Shown: in pieces, positions 17,232 to 27,010 of the stretch
Numbering within the stretch: the first letter of the stretch is position 1
Layout: each line of letters starts with the position of its first letter
Origin: Ruminococcus sp. HUN007
GTDB lineage: Bacteria; Bacillota; Clostridia; Oscillospirales; Ruminococcaceae
NCBI RefSeq assembly: GCF_000712055.1
Contig: NZ_JOOA01000001.1
Span: 620,001-684,000 of the forward strand
Reading direction: 5' to 3'
Length of the DNA stretch: 64,000 bases
Program-made: the position numbers and the translations under genes
Notes under the pieces: model-generated
Told to the model about the DNA's origin: nothing
Databases searched by the model: none
Seen by the model: only the letters and a program-made list of their open reading frames with translations

Positions 17232-17700
17232 AAAAACCGATTTTTTTTTGAAAAATTTCTTTCAGCTCTTCCTCATTGGCAAAAACATAGCATTCTCCCA
17301 CACAATGTTTTACAATTGCGTCAACTTCAGGATGATTAGCATCTCCAGCAATAAGTATGATTTTACCCTGTTCAGACTGTTCCTTGACGATTTTATGAAT
17401 TCTCGCAACAAAAGGGCATGTAGCATCAATATATTCATTGCCCATTTCATTAAGCTGATCATATATACATCTGCCTACTCCATGTGACCTGAGTATAAGT
17501 CTTTCGTCACTTTGTAGTTCTGAAAGTTCGTTTACTATTCTTACGCCTTTTGATTCAAGTTCAGCGACAACATCCTTGTTATGGATTATAGGTCCGAAAG
17601 TCGCTACCTTTCCTCCTTTTTCTATCTCAGCATAGACCATTTTTACCGCACGGTCAACACCGAAGCAGAATCCTGCCGACTTTGCTACTTCAATTCCCAT
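17191..17700 (-). CDS. ispH: IspH N-terminal part (frameshifted from ispH-rpsA)
   Basis: This frame begins MGIEVAKSAGFCFGVDRAV, with the first [4Fe-4S] cysteine in GFCFGV, then TFGPIIHN, and the second cysteine in DATCPFVARIH. It ends out of frame after FQKKIGFFEKK, followed by a junk tail to 17191. Removing one A from the following homopolymer would give EKKVAIVSQTT, joining it to the IspH-S1 frame at 15750-17231. It starts 1 base after the plsC stop. It is best read as the 5' part of one ispH-rpsA gene, 15750-17700, not as a separate protein. Confidence 0.9.
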   Translation of the reverse strand: MGIEVAKSAGFCFGVDRAVKMVYAEIEKGGKVATFGPIIHNKDVVAELESKGVRIVNELSELQSDERLILRSHGVGRCIYDQLNEMGNEYIDATCPFVARIHKIVKEQSEQGKIILIAGDANHPEVDAIVKHCVGECYVFANEEELKEIFQKKIGFFEKKGCNCLANHV

Positions 17701-17701
17701 A

Positions 17702-18301
17702 TCATTTCTCCACCAGTTCAGTTATAGCATCCATTATCGTGAGTTTCAGCATTTTAAGCTCACGCGGCTGCGGCGTTTCACTGATCTTCAGCTGTTCAGG
17801 GCTGATCGGTTTTCCGTAGCGTACAGTGACTTTTGTTCCGAAATGCAGCTTTCCATCATATGCTATGCCTACCGGCAGAACAGGAACCCCTGCCCTTGCT
17901 GCGATCAGAGCCACTCCTGTTTTTCCGCGTCCGACTTTTCCGTCTTTTGAACGTGATCCCTCAGGAAAAATGGCGAGATTTCTTCCGGTTTTAAGTTTTC
18001 CTACTGCCGTATCGATTATTCCGTCATCACCTGCACCGCGTCGCACAGGAAACGCACCGAAAAAACGTATAAGTGCTGAAAAAATCGGGTTCTTAAAAAG
18101 CTCTTCCTTGGCCATAAAGCAGCACGGTCTTTTTATCTTCAGTGCAAGCAGTACCGGATCAGCATATGATCTGTGGTTGCAGGCTACCACGAAGGTACCG
18201 TCCTTAGGATCAGGGATATTCTCAACACCCTCAAAGCTGACTCTGTACCAGATCTTATATGCAAGTATAGCTCCGCGGCGTACTATTCCATATAAAAACA
18301 A
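17702..18301 (-). CDS. plsC: 1-acyl-sn-glycerol-3-phosphate acyltransferase
   Basis: A 199-residue PlsC-family acyltransferase. Motif I is VACNHRSYADPVLL (H-x4-D) and motif III is AIFPEGSRSKDGKV. It adds the second acyl chain to lysophosphatidate at the membrane to make phosphatidate. The start is a TTG at 18301 with AAGGAGG seven bases upstream. It lies 2 bases after cmk and 1 base before ispH-rpsA, the conserved Clostridia order cmk-plsC-ispH-rpsA. Confidence 0.93.
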   Translation of the reverse strand: MFLYGIVRRGAILAYKIWYRVSFEGVENIPDPKDGTFVVACNHRSYADPVLLALKIKRPCCFMAKEELFKNPIFSALIRFFGAFPVRRGAGDDGIIDTAVGKLKTGRNLAIFPEGSRSKDGKVGRGKTGVALIAARAGVPVLPVGIAYDGKLHFGTKVTVRYGKPISPEQLKISETPQPRELKMLKLTIMDAITELVEK

Positions 18302-18303
18302 GG

Positions 18304-18975
18304 TTACGCCTCCTTTGCCTCAGTTTCCTTTATCATCTTTTCAAGAAGTGCAATTACCTCTTCGATCGTCATTTCAGTTGTATCTACAAGAACTGCGTCT
18401 TCAGCCTGCTTAAGAGGTGAAACCGCCCTGTTCATGTCATTTTCATCACGCTTTATTATATCAGCGAGAATACTTTCAAAAGTCACACCGTCAGTATCCT
18501 TCAGTTCGGCAAATCTTCTTCTTGCTCTTTCCTCCGCACTGGCAGTGAGAAAGATCTTGAGCTGCGCATCAGGAAGTACAACTGTGCCAATGTCACGGCC
18601 GTCCATAATGATGTTGTTTTCAGCTGCTATCTTTTTCTGAAGATCAAAAAGAAAAGCTCTTACCTCAGGTATGGCTGATACCTTTGATGCCGCCATTGAA
18701 ACCTCAGGAGTTCTTATCCTGTCAGAAACGTCATTACCCTGTGAAATGACGCGCTGTCCGTTTTCATTGTAGGCAAGCTTTATTTCAAGTCCGTCAAGAA
18801 GTGCAGTTACTGCTTTGCTGTCGTCAGGTGATACGCCCTTTTCAAGCGTGTAGTGCGCTACAGCACGGTAAAGAGCCCCTGTGTCAACGTAAATATATCC
18901 TGTGTCCTTCGCTACGGCCTTTGCTATTGAACTTTTGCCTGCACCTGCAGGTCCGTCGATTGCAACATTTATCAT
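18304..18975 (-). CDS. cmk: Cytidylate kinase
   Basis: A 223-residue CMP/dCMP kinase. It has the P-loop AIDGPAGAGKSSIAK, YVDTGALYRAVA for the nucleotide-monophosphate site, IMDGRDIGTVVLPDA, and the lid region SAEERARRRFAEL. It phosphorylates CMP and dCMP with ATP in pyrimidine recycling. It follows the flavoprotein gene by 19 bases and precedes plsC by 2 bases in the operon. Confidence 0.97.
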   Translation of the reverse strand: MINVAIDGPAGAGKSSIAKAVAKDTGYIYVDTGALYRAVAHYTLEKGVSPDDSKAVTALLDGLEIKLAYNENGQRVISQGNDVSDRIRTPEVSMAASKVSAIPEVRAFLFDLQKKIAAENNIIMDGRDIGTVVLPDAQLKIFLTASAEERARRRFAELKDTDGVTFESILADIIKRDENDMNRAVSPLKQAEDAVLVDTTEMTIEEVIALLEKMIKETEAKEA

Positions 18976-18994
18976 AAATAATTCCTCTTTTCCT

Positions 18995-20215
18995 TTATAT
19001 ATTCATTCCGGCAGTATATCCTGTCGAAAATGCTATCTGAAGATTGAAGCCGCCTGTATAGCCGTCAACATCAATGACCTCGCCGGCAAAGAACAGACCG
19101 CTCACTATTTTTGACTCCATGGTCTTCGGATCGATCTCTTTAATGCTGACGCCGCCGCTGGTGACTATAGCCTCATCAACAGGACGGAAGTCAATGACAT
19201 TCAGTCTGAAGTCCTTCAGCAGCTTTACAAGACCCCTTCGCTGTTCCTTTGAGATCTGTCCGGCTTTTATTTCAGATGATATTCCGGAACGCTTAACGAT
19301 GACCGGTATCATTTTTGACGGCAGGAGCTTTACAAGGACGCTTTTAAACTCTGTTCCGGACATTTCCGTGAAATCACGCTGAAGTCTTCTGTCAAGCTTT
19401 TCTTCGTCAAGTCCGGGCTTTAAGTCTATGGAAAGAACGTATCTGCCGCGTTCCATCTTTCGTATTCTCGAACTTGCAGTCAGAACCAGCGGACCGGTTA
19501 CACCGTAATTCATAAATGACATTTCGCCCAGTTCACTGAAAATCTTTTTATTTCCGTCAAAAAGAGTAAGAGTAACGTTTTTCAAAGCAAGTCCGGCAAG
19601 CTTTTCACAGAAATCGTCCGCAGTCTCCAGAGGGACCAGCGAAGGAACTATCTCAGTGACAGTGTGCCCTGTTTCCTCAGCGAATCTGTATCCGTCCCCT
19701 GTGGAGCCTGTAAGCGGATAGGAAGCGCCGCCGGTGGCCACAAGCACTGTCTGTGCATTATGTTCTCCCCTGTCCGTCCTTACGCCGCAGCAGACACCGT
19801 CCTCGACGATTATTTCCTTTACAGTTTCATGTATGAGCTTCACCCCTGCCTTTTTCATCTCGCGTTCAAGAGCTGAAACTATATCGGCTGCCTTGTCCGA
19901 TACCGGAAAGACTCTGTTTCCGCGCTCGACCTTAAGCGGTACGCCGGCATTTTCAAAGAAGTCCATAACGTCCTGCGGTGTAAAGGCAGAAAATGAACTG
20001 TACATGAATCTGCTGTTCACCGGAACATTTTCCATGAATTCATCACGGGTACAGAAATTTGTTACATTGCATCTGCCCTTGCCGGTTATTCTGAGCTTCT
20101 TTCCGGGTCTGTCGTTCTTTTCAAAAACAGCGACTTTTCTTCCGGCACGGGCTGCTGTTACAGCAGCCATCATTCCGGCTGCACCGGCACCTATGATTAT
20201 ACTGTCAAATCTCAA
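18995..20215 (-). CDS. NAD(P)/FAD-dependent oxidoreductase (HI0933/BaiN-like)
   Basis: A 406-residue flavoprotein of the HI0933 family. It has the dinucleotide-binding start IIIGAGAAGMMAAVTAARAG, then GRCNVTNF, VLVATGGASYPLTGSTGDGY and the C-terminal FFAGEVIDVDGYTGGFNLQ. Family members include BaiN, but most have no proven substrate. The start is a TTG at 20215 with AAGGAG seven bases upstream. It lies 13 bases after the RpiR gene and is part of the ftsK-rpsA operon. Confidence 0.9.
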   Translation of the reverse strand: MRFDSIIIGAGAAGMMAAVTAARAGRKVAVFEKNDRPGKKLRITGKGRCNVTNFCTRDEFMENVPVNSRFMYSSFSAFTPQDVMDFFENAGVPLKVERGNRVFPVSDKAADIVSALEREMKKAGVKLIHETVKEIIVEDGVCCGVRTDRGEHNAQTVLVATGGASYPLTGSTGDGYRFAEETGHTVTEIVPSLVPLETADDFCEKLAGLALKNVTLTLFDGNKKIFSELGEMSFMNYGVTGPLVLTASSRIRKMERGRYVLSIDLKPGLDEEKLDRRLQRDFTEMSGTEFKSVLVKLLPSKMIPVIVKRSGISSEIKAGQISKEQRRGLVKLLKDFRLNVIDFRPVDEAIVTSGGVSIKEIDPKTMESKIVSGLFFAGEVIDVDGYTGGFNLQIAFSTGYTAGMNI

Positions 20216-20228
20216 CTAAATACTCCTT

Positions 20229-21098
20229 TTACCGGTCAGTTTTTTCGTAAACGTCGTACTCATCCCACAGATGTTCAAGAGTCTCGAAGCTTCTGCCTAT
20301 TTCTGCTTCCTTTTCAAGGCTTACAGCAGCTATGAGAGCGTTGATAAGACTTAAAGGAGCTGCCAGTGAATCTGCAAATGATACCATACCGCTTCCGGCT
20401 GTAAGCACATGCTTTGCATTCTTTGCAATAGGAGAATTCATGCTGTCAGTTACTGCAATAGTTGTGGCACCCTTTCCCGAAGCATACTCCATGGCAATGT
20501 TTGTATGCTTTGAGTAACGCGGAAAACTGATCCCTATTACAACATCGTCCTCACTTACACGGAAAAGGCGCTGAAGAATGTCACTTGTATCAATGTTGTT
20601 AAGGAGCACCACCTCATCAAAAATGATACTGAAGTAATAACGTAAAAACACCGCCAGAGCTGATGCGCTCCTTGAAGCGACTATGTAGATCTTCTTCGCT
20701 TTGAGAATTGCATCCACCGCACCGGCAAATGCTTCTCTGTCACCGTTTTCCCTTGTCTGTCTGATGAGTTCTATGTCAAGACTCATCACTTTGTCATAAA
20801 CGTCGTTTTTGTCCATCTGGCTGCTTGCCAGCTCGATCCTCTGCACTGAAGTCAGTTTTGACTTCATCGCTGTCTTAAGGTTATCCTGAAAGCCCGGGTA
20901 ACCGTCAAAACCAAGCTCCATTGCAAAACGCACCACAGTTGATTCGCTTACACCTACAGTCTGACCAAGAGAAAGAGCCGTCATGAAAGAGGCTTTCTGA
21001 TAGTTTTCGAGTATGTATTCGGCTATTTTTCTGTGTCCTTTTGACATACTGCCGTAATTGTTTTTAATAGCTGCAAAAACATCAATACTGCTGCCCAT
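20229..21098 (-). CDS. MurR/RpiR-family transcriptional regulator
   Basis: 289 residues with an N-terminal RpiR helix-turn-helix (KGHRKIAEYILENYQKAS, TVGVSESTVVRFAMELGF). A C-terminal SIS sugar-phosphate-binding domain follows (KKIYIVASRSASALAVFLRYY, DDVVIGISFPRYSKHT, TTIAVTDSMNSPIAKNA). Regulators of this type respond to phosphosugars or their derivatives. No sugar operon lies beside it; it sits inside the ftsK-rpsA operon, one base from the MBL gene, so its targets are elsewhere or it acts on this operon. Confidence 0.92.
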   Translation of the reverse strand: MGSSIDVFAAIKNNYGSMSKGHRKIAEYILENYQKASFMTALSLGQTVGVSESTVVRFAMELGFDGYPGFQDNLKTAMKSKLTSVQRIELASSQMDKNDVYDKVMSLDIELIRQTRENGDREAFAGAVDAILKAKKIYIVASRSASALAVFLRYYFSIIFDEVVLLNNIDTSDILQRLFRVSEDDVVIGISFPRYSKHTNIAMEYASGKGATTIAVTDSMNSPIAKNAKHVLTAGSGMVSFADSLAAPLSLINALIAAVSLEKEAEIGRSFETLEHLWDEYDVYEKTDR

Positions 21099-21099
21099 A

Positions 21100-22026
21100 T
21101 TATTTCTCCGCCTGTTCTTTATCCGCTGTTATAAAGCAGATAGTTTTTCCGTCTGATTCAGCTATCACTGAGCCCTGCAGGTCCGTTCTGAACACACGGA
21201 CCCCGTATTCACCAAGCCTTTTCATAACTGATCCTGACGGATGATTATATGAATTTCCCGCACCGCAGGAAATAACTGCGTATTCCGGCTTTACTATCTC
21301 CAGAAATTCACTTCCGGTAGATGTTGAACTTCCGTGATGACCGGTCCTGAGAACGTCAATGTCTTCAAGGACACCGTTTTTAAGCATGTCTGCCTCACTT
21401 TCCGTTTCAGCGTCACCTGTTATCAGAAAAGTGTTTTCACCGTGTACCAGCTCAGTCACTACCGAGTAATTATTGATCTCATCGTAATCGCTTGAGGGAG
21501 CAAGAACTGAAAGTGATGATATTCCGAGATCAAAAGTCATTCCCGGAGATACTTCGGTCATAGTTATTCCCGCTGCTTCCGCAGTTCTGTTCAGTTCATG
21601 CCATGCATAAAGATCTTCCTCACTCTTTCCTGATTCTGAAAAATGCGGGATCAAAACAGCACCTGTTTCAAAGCTTTCAAGTACCATTTCTATACCTCCG
21701 GTATGATCAGAATGAGGATGTGTGGCTATAAGATAATCCAGATGGTCAACATTCTGTGAAACAAGGTAAGAGCGAACTGACTGTCCGCCTTCCCTGTCAC
21801 CGGCATCAATAAGGACTGTCCGGTCTCCCGAAATGATCAGCGTTGAATCGCCCTGTCCGACATCTATGAAATGAACTGACAGTTCAGCAGATGTGAATGC
21901 CGGACGCCGGAGCCGCAGAAACACCATCATTTCGTCATAGGTAATGATACCGAAAGTATCACACAGTGCCATAGCTGTTATAAGCAGAAGCACAGATACC
22001 ACAAGGATCCTTTTAACTCTTTTCAT
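21100..22026 (-). CDS. ComEC-type metallo-beta-lactamase-fold hydrolase
   Basis: A 308-residue protein with an N-terminal hydrophobic anchor (ILVVSVLLLITAMALC) and one extracytoplasmic MBL domain. It has SVHFIDVGQGDSTLI, the metal motif ATHPHSDHTGG, TFLITGDAETESEADM and RTGHHGSSTST. It resembles the C-terminal domain of ComEC without the channel domains, and is therefore probably a secreted or membrane-held nuclease or phosphodiesterase. It overlaps neighbours tightly: 3 bases after ftsK and 1 base before the RpiR gene. Confidence 0.88.
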   Translation of the reverse strand: MKRVKRILVVSVLLLITAMALCDTFGIITYDEMMVFLRLRRPAFTSAELSVHFIDVGQGDSTLIISGDRTVLIDAGDREGGQSVRSYLVSQNVDHLDYLIATHPHSDHTGGIEMVLESFETGAVLIPHFSESGKSEEDLYAWHELNRTAEAAGITMTEVSPGMTFDLGISSLSVLAPSSDYDEINNYSVVTELVHGENTFLITGDAETESEADMLKNGVLEDIDVLRTGHHGSSTSTGSEFLEIVKPEYAVISCGAGNSYNHPSGSVMKRLGEYGVRVFRTDLQGSVIAESDGKTICFITADKEQAEK

Positions 22027-22029
22027 TCA

Positions 22030-24672
22030 TTACTGCCCGCCGGATGTCTCTTCTGCCCTGCGCAGTCTGCGTTCGACCCAGTCTGATTTTGTCATGAGTA
22101 TCCTGCGCGGCTTTGAACCTTCTGAAGGTCCTATTACACCCAGTTCCTCAAGTTCATCCATTATCCTTGCGGCTCTTGCATAGCCAAGCTTCAGTTTTCT
22201 CTGAAGTGATGAAGTAGATGCCTGTCCAAGTTCAAATATAATATCTATAGCTTTTTCAATAAGATCATCATCACTGTCATAACCGCTGTCATAGCTTCCT
22301 CCGGATGGCTTTTCACCCTTCGGAACAGGTACATTCTTTTCGATTTCTTCCATGATCTCATCGCTGTATTTAGCTGTTGCGTCCATCTTGATATATTCAA
22401 CAACCGATTCTATCTCCTTGGTTGAACAGAAACAGCCCTGAACTCTTATTGGTTTAGGCAGACCGGCCGGAGAATAGAGCATGTCGCCCTGACCGAGAAG
22501 CTTTTCAGCACCGCTCAGGTCAAGAATAGTTCTTGAGTCGATGGATGATTTTACTGAAAGAGCGATTCGGCTCGGAATATTCGCCTTGATAAGGCCCGTG
22601 ATAATATCTACCGTAGGTCGCTGTGTAGCAATGATAAGATGCATACCGGCTGCTCGCGCCATCTGTGCAAGGCGGCATATAGCATCTTCAACTTCGTTTT
22701 TGGCAGCCATCATAAGATCGGCAAGCTCGTCGATAGCGATAACTATCTGAGGGATCGGTTCAACCGTTCCTCCGCTCTCGGCAGCCATTTCATTGTATTC
22801 CTTAAGGCCTTTTACATTGTTGTCAGCAAAAAGCTTGTATCTTCTGAGCATTTCCTGTACAGCCCAGTTAAGTGCACCTGCCGCCTTTCTCGGATCAGTA
22901 ACTACCGGTATGAGAAGATGCGGAATACCGTCGTAGACCTTGAACTCAACTATCTTAGGGTCAATAAGAAGAAGTCTTACCTCGTCCGGAGATGACTTGT
23001 ACAGAATACTCATGATGATCGAGTTTGTACATACTGATTTACCGGAACCTGTTGAACCTGCTATGATAACGTGAGGCATTTTGGCTATATCGCCTATGAT
23101 AACATTACCTGCTATGTCACGTCCCACAGCAAAGGAAAGTCTGCTTTCCGATTTTCTGAACTCTTCACTTTCAAGGAGTTCCCTGAGTGTGACTGTATCT
23201 TTGACTGTATTAGGAACTTCAATACCTACTGCCGGTTTTCCCGGAATAGGAGCTTCTATTCGTACTCCGGCTGCAGCAAGATTAAGTGCAATATCGTCGG
23301 CAAGGCCTGTAAACCTTGAGACCTTTACACCCGGGGCAGGCTGGAGTTCATAACGTGTGACCGAAGGACCCCTGTGAACGTCGGAAAGTGATGCCTTTAC
23401 GCCGAAGTTTTCAAGCGTTTGTATCAGCTTTATTGCTGTTTCTCTCTGCTCGGCTTCTGCCTTTACTGCAGTTGAAGATATCTCCTTTGCCTTGAGAAAT
23501 TCGATCAGAGGGTATCTGTATTCCGGTTTCTGCGTTGCTTTACCGGAAGATTTCTGAGCCGGTTCATCATCTTTCTTGCTAAGATCGATAGGTTTGCGTT
23601 CAGGAGCTACCGTTTCCGGAAGAGTTACATCTATACCGCCGTCAGTCCCACCGTAGGCCTCAGACATTTTTCTTAACTGTTCAGCTTCGATCTCCTCAGT
23701 CTGCTTTTTCCTTTTTCTGTATTCATCATTTGCCTTTTCAGATACTATAGGAATGTCGATCGTATTTGAATTCGTCTTTTCAACGGTAAGATCCATTGAT
23801 TTTTTATCAAGGAGCTGTGAAAGTTCCTCATCACGCTCCTCTTCTTCAGGATCATCATCGAGACCGAAACGCTTTTTAAAGAAGTTCTTTATCTCTAACA
23901 CTGCAGCATCTTTATTTATAAGCGGAAGTGCTGCACGCTTGGTTTCGTCGATCTTTATTTCACCCGCAGTATCCTCTATTTTATAGTTTGCTCCTGCAGC
24001 TACTTCTTCCTCGTAGTCATCGCGAAGGGAATCGTCTCCCATTCTGTTCCAGAAATCCTTCACCTTACCGTACATATCCTTTATTGATGTGAAAAGCTTT
24101 TCCACGGTTATGTTTTTCATAAGGAGAACGATAACAAACAGAGCAAGAAGGATCGTAAGCTTTGCACCGGTAGCGCCAAGCATGGAAACCAGCGGTACGC
24201 CCAGCACTGCGCTCAGTACGCCGCCGCTCTTCATCTGAATACCTTTCTCGTAAAGACCGGTTACCTTTGCGTCAAAGTCTTCGCCCGGTATATCACCTAT
24301 AAACACGACCTGAATTATCGCACTTGACAAAAGGAGAAGAAGTACGCCCTGTATTATTCTTGAAACTATCATGTCCTTGTTTTCTTCCTTGGAAATGATA
24401 TATGAAGCATAGAAGAAAACCGGAATTACGAGAAACACTGAAAGTCCGAATACACCGCGCACAACATTATGTATGTTAAGCCAGCCGTCTGTACCGGGTA
24501 CAAACGCTGTAAGCGTCAGAAAAACTGTGAACGCAAGGAGAATTATTGACCAGAAGTTACTGTCAAACGGTTTCGCCTGTTTAGCTTCCTCCGGCTTGTC
24601 TGCTCCTCTTTTCTTTCTTTTGTTATCACTGTTGTTACTGCCGCTGCCAGATTTATTATCTTTTTTTGGCAT
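22030..24672 (-). CDS. ftsK: FtsK/SpoIIIE-family DNA translocase
   Basis: An 880-residue translocase. After a charged start there are about four membrane helices (residues 40-190), an acidic linker, then the motor: RGPSVTRYELQPAPGVKVS, Walker A GSTGSGKSVCTN near 540, LLLIDPKIVEF, IVIAIDELADLMM (Walker B), IATQRPTVDIITG, and a C-terminal winged-helix gamma domain (SSLQRKLKLGYARAARIMDELE). It pumps chromosomal DNA through the division or spore septum. It is the first gene of the operon running to rpsA. Which paralogue (FtsK or SpoIIIE) it is cannot be told from sequence alone. Confidence 0.95.
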   Translation of the reverse strand: MPKKDNKSGSGSNNSDNKRKKRGADKPEEAKQAKPFDSNFWSIILLAFTVFLTLTAFVPGTDGWLNIHNVVRGVFGLSVFLVIPVFFYASYIISKEENKDMIVSRIIQGVLLLLLSSAIIQVVFIGDIPGEDFDAKVTGLYEKGIQMKSGGVLSAVLGVPLVSMLGATGAKLTILLALFVIVLLMKNITVEKLFTSIKDMYGKVKDFWNRMGDDSLRDDYEEEVAAGANYKIEDTAGEIKIDETKRAALPLINKDAAVLEIKNFFKKRFGLDDDPEEEERDEELSQLLDKKSMDLTVEKTNSNTIDIPIVSEKANDEYRKRKKQTEEIEAEQLRKMSEAYGGTDGGIDVTLPETVAPERKPIDLSKKDDEPAQKSSGKATQKPEYRYPLIEFLKAKEISSTAVKAEAEQRETAIKLIQTLENFGVKASLSDVHRGPSVTRYELQPAPGVKVSRFTGLADDIALNLAAAGVRIEAPIPGKPAVGIEVPNTVKDTVTLRELLESEEFRKSESRLSFAVGRDIAGNVIIGDIAKMPHVIIAGSTGSGKSVCTNSIIMSILYKSSPDEVRLLLIDPKIVEFKVYDGIPHLLIPVVTDPRKAAGALNWAVQEMLRRYKLFADNNVKGLKEYNEMAAESGGTVEPIPQIVIAIDELADLMMAAKNEVEDAICRLAQMARAAGMHLIIATQRPTVDIITGLIKANIPSRIALSVKSSIDSRTILDLSGAEKLLGQGDMLYSPAGLPKPIRVQGCFCSTKEIESVVEYIKMDATAKYSDEIMEEIEKNVPVPKGEKPSGGSYDSGYDSDDDLIEKAIDIIFELGQASTSSLQRKLKLGYARAARIMDELEELGVIGPSEGSKPRRILMTKSDWVERRLRRAEETSGGQ

Positions 24673-24820
24673 TGTAGCACCTCTTGATATTTATTGCGGG
24701 TATTTGTAAACCGGAATTCAGATCAGAAAACACAGTTTGCTGTTCTGAATTGCAGCATAAATCAACCGCACATTCTATTATAACATTTTTACGACACCTA
24801 AATCAAGATAAAAAATATGA

Positions 24821-24862
24821 AAGCCGGGCCCAGAACGTTGAAAACGTTCTGGGTTCGGCTTT
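24821..24862 (-). terminator. Terminator after ion-channel-like gene
   Basis: A long stem pairs GCCG..CCCAGAACGTT with AACGTTCTGGG..CGGC around a 3-base loop. On the minus strand it is followed by TTTCATATTTTTTA. It lies just past the stop of the CASTOR/POLLUX-like gene and upstream of ftsK. Confidence 0.85.
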
Positions 24863-24868
24863 CGGGTA

Positions 24869-26929
24869 TTACATTTTTACAACAATAATTTCATCTTTCG
24901 GATCAAGCTTAAGTCTGTTTTCCCTGATCACAAGCTTTTCATCATCATTTTTCGGAAGAAGAACAGCTGTATCAAGATCATCGTTACTGCCGTTCGTTCT
25001 TGCAAACAGATAGTTGATTCCGTTCTTTACGCATCCGACCGGCAGATATCTGTGATCTGTTGCTTCGAAAACACCTGAGATCAGTTCACGCTTGCTGCTG
25101 AAATCAAGCGGACCTTCAAAATTTCTGAAGAACATACCGGCTGCTACAGAGATAACACTGCAGTCGTTGAGAAGTTCGTTGTTTTTATTTACTGATGAAC
25201 TGTCATTTTCATAAGTTACCATATCTCTTATAAATTCAAGACGCTTCGGATCCTTACCGAGCTGTGCGTAAAGACAGCTTAAGAACTTTTCACTTAAAAT
25301 TACCTGATCCCTGTCTCTGCTCTCGATAATATCCTTGTTCTGCATGTCGAGAACTTCAACGATGCATTCCCATGACTGTTTGTTTTCAGCAATGTTTTTA
25401 ACCTTGCTGTTATTGAGTCTGCTCCAGAAAAGAAGCGGCTTTTCATCAATATGTCCGTCTTCACAGTTTTCCTCAGAAAGGAAAAGCACTGAATTTGCGT
25501 TATCAAGGATATGCGGATCAAGATCACCGAGAGGTTCAAATATATCTTTTATAACTACAGCTCCGCTTCCCTCGCCTTCAAAAAGCACGCTGTAAGCAGG
25601 GTCGCTGCAGCATTTTTCAAGCTGCGCTCTGTTTTCTTCGGTATCCATAAGAATTACGTCAAGATCCGTTCCTTCAAATTCCTTCTTGAAACATGCAAGG
25701 CTTTCGAGAATGTATTTCAGCTTGCTGTTTGAACCGACAATTACTATCTTGGATTTGTCAATATTTATTACCGGAGTGAAAGGTTTGAACTCTGAAAGGC
25801 TGCTGCCGGAAGCCGTACTGTTCTTTGTCTGTCCGGCAGCGTTTTCATCTTCAGCAAGATAAACTCTTTTTCCGCCCTTGTCGATTATCGGAACAGCACT
25901 TTTCTGCCTTTTTATATCTTCTGAAACGGAAACGCCCTCCGGTATATCCTCAATGTAAAACTCAACGCCCTCAAAGCTGATCATATGCAGAAGTGCGTCA
26001 TTGAGCGAAGGCATCATAGTTACTATCGCGAATATCTTTCCGAGAAGCTCATTGTAGTTCACAAGTTCCACCATCTGACTTCCGGAAGCATCAGATTCAT
26101 CATGATATTCCTTTATGATCTTTTCGATATCGGAATTAGGTGTTTCAACGATAAGATTAGGTGAACATGATGCATCATATTTTTTCAGATAACTGCTTAT
26201 AAACATAAACAGCTTGGAAATTGCAAAACTCTGGGCATTGTATAAACCGGAACGGTCAGAAGCACCTTCCTCTTCAGGGCTCATTATAATAACAGTTTTA
26301 GCGGTATTCAGCGATATCTTGTCAAGTTCCAGCTTCGACAGCGGATTTCCGTTTCTGACAATTATATTGAAAAGCTTTTTCTTTTTTCCGTAAATACTGA
26401 AAACATCGTCGATTTGTTTTTCAATATATGATTTTTCCCTGTCTGCAAGGATAACTATGTAGGTACTGCTTATATCATCAAAACAGTAGTCATATATAAG
26501 TGCCGGTACCTTATGATTGTAGTTAAGTATTACTATATGCTTGTCCAGATTAAGATTTCTGCGGCTTGACGATGACTTTTCGATAACATTCATTATTATA
26601 CTTGTTATATAACCGACAGTACCGCCTGTCAGTGAAATCATACCAAGAAGTACGACCACTGTAGTGATTATAAGTGACACAGGATAATCACTGTACTGAT
26701 ATCTTCCGCTCGGATTTACCATAAGAGTAAATGCAAAACGCATCATCTCGCCGAAACTTCTTCCCTTGTTTTCCGGCAGGAAAAGCAGCAGCAGTGAAGA
26801 GAGCACCACTGCTGCAAGATTTGAAACAATGACCATCGCAAAGATAAAAGCGCTCGGTCTGTTTTCCTTATAAATACTCAGTTTGTTTTTCAGTTTTTCA
26901 CTGAAGGTTATTGAATCGTTGTTTCTCAT
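24869..26929 (-). CDS. CASTOR/POLLUX-related putative ion channel
   Basis: 686 residues. Two clear membrane helices (about 26-48, SAFIFAMVIVSNLAAVVLSSL, and about 85-108, LIITTVVVLLGMISLTGGTVGY) enclose a pore-like segment. Two RCK-like NAD-binding cytoplasmic regions follow (KHIVILNYNHKVPALIYDY near 130, SKIVIVGSNSKLKYILES near 400), each with the beta-alpha-beta pattern that regulates K+ or Ca2+ channels. The overall layout fits bacterial CASTOR/POLLUX-like proteins. The ion is unknown. Its own terminator follows. Confidence 0.75.
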   Translation of the reverse strand: MRNNDSITFSEKLKNKLSIYKENRPSAFIFAMVIVSNLAAVVLSSLLLLFLPENKGRSFGEMMRFAFTLMVNPSGRYQYSDYPVSLIITTVVVLLGMISLTGGTVGYITSIIMNVIEKSSSSRRNLNLDKHIVILNYNHKVPALIYDYCFDDISSTYIVILADREKSYIEKQIDDVFSIYGKKKKLFNIIVRNGNPLSKLELDKISLNTAKTVIIMSPEEEGASDRSGLYNAQSFAISKLFMFISSYLKKYDASCSPNLIVETPNSDIEKIIKEYHDESDASGSQMVELVNYNELLGKIFAIVTMMPSLNDALLHMISFEGVEFYIEDIPEGVSVSEDIKRQKSAVPIIDKGGKRVYLAEDENAAGQTKNSTASGSSLSEFKPFTPVINIDKSKIVIVGSNSKLKYILESLACFKKEFEGTDLDVILMDTEENRAQLEKCCSDPAYSVLFEGEGSGAVVIKDIFEPLGDLDPHILDNANSVLFLSEENCEDGHIDEKPLLFWSRLNNSKVKNIAENKQSWECIVEVLDMQNKDIIESRDRDQVILSEKFLSCLYAQLGKDPKRLEFIRDMVTYENDSSSVNKNNELLNDCSVISVAAGMFFRNFEGPLDFSSKRELISGVFEATDHRYLPVGCVKNGINYLFARTNGSNDDLDTAVLLPKNDDEKLVIRENRLKLDPKDEIIVVKM

Positions 26930-27010
26930 AGTTTTTCTCCATTGTTTTATTTATGACAAAGACGTCATTTATTTATCATGCGTGAACTTCAGGAGTCTTT
27001 TCTCTTCCTT

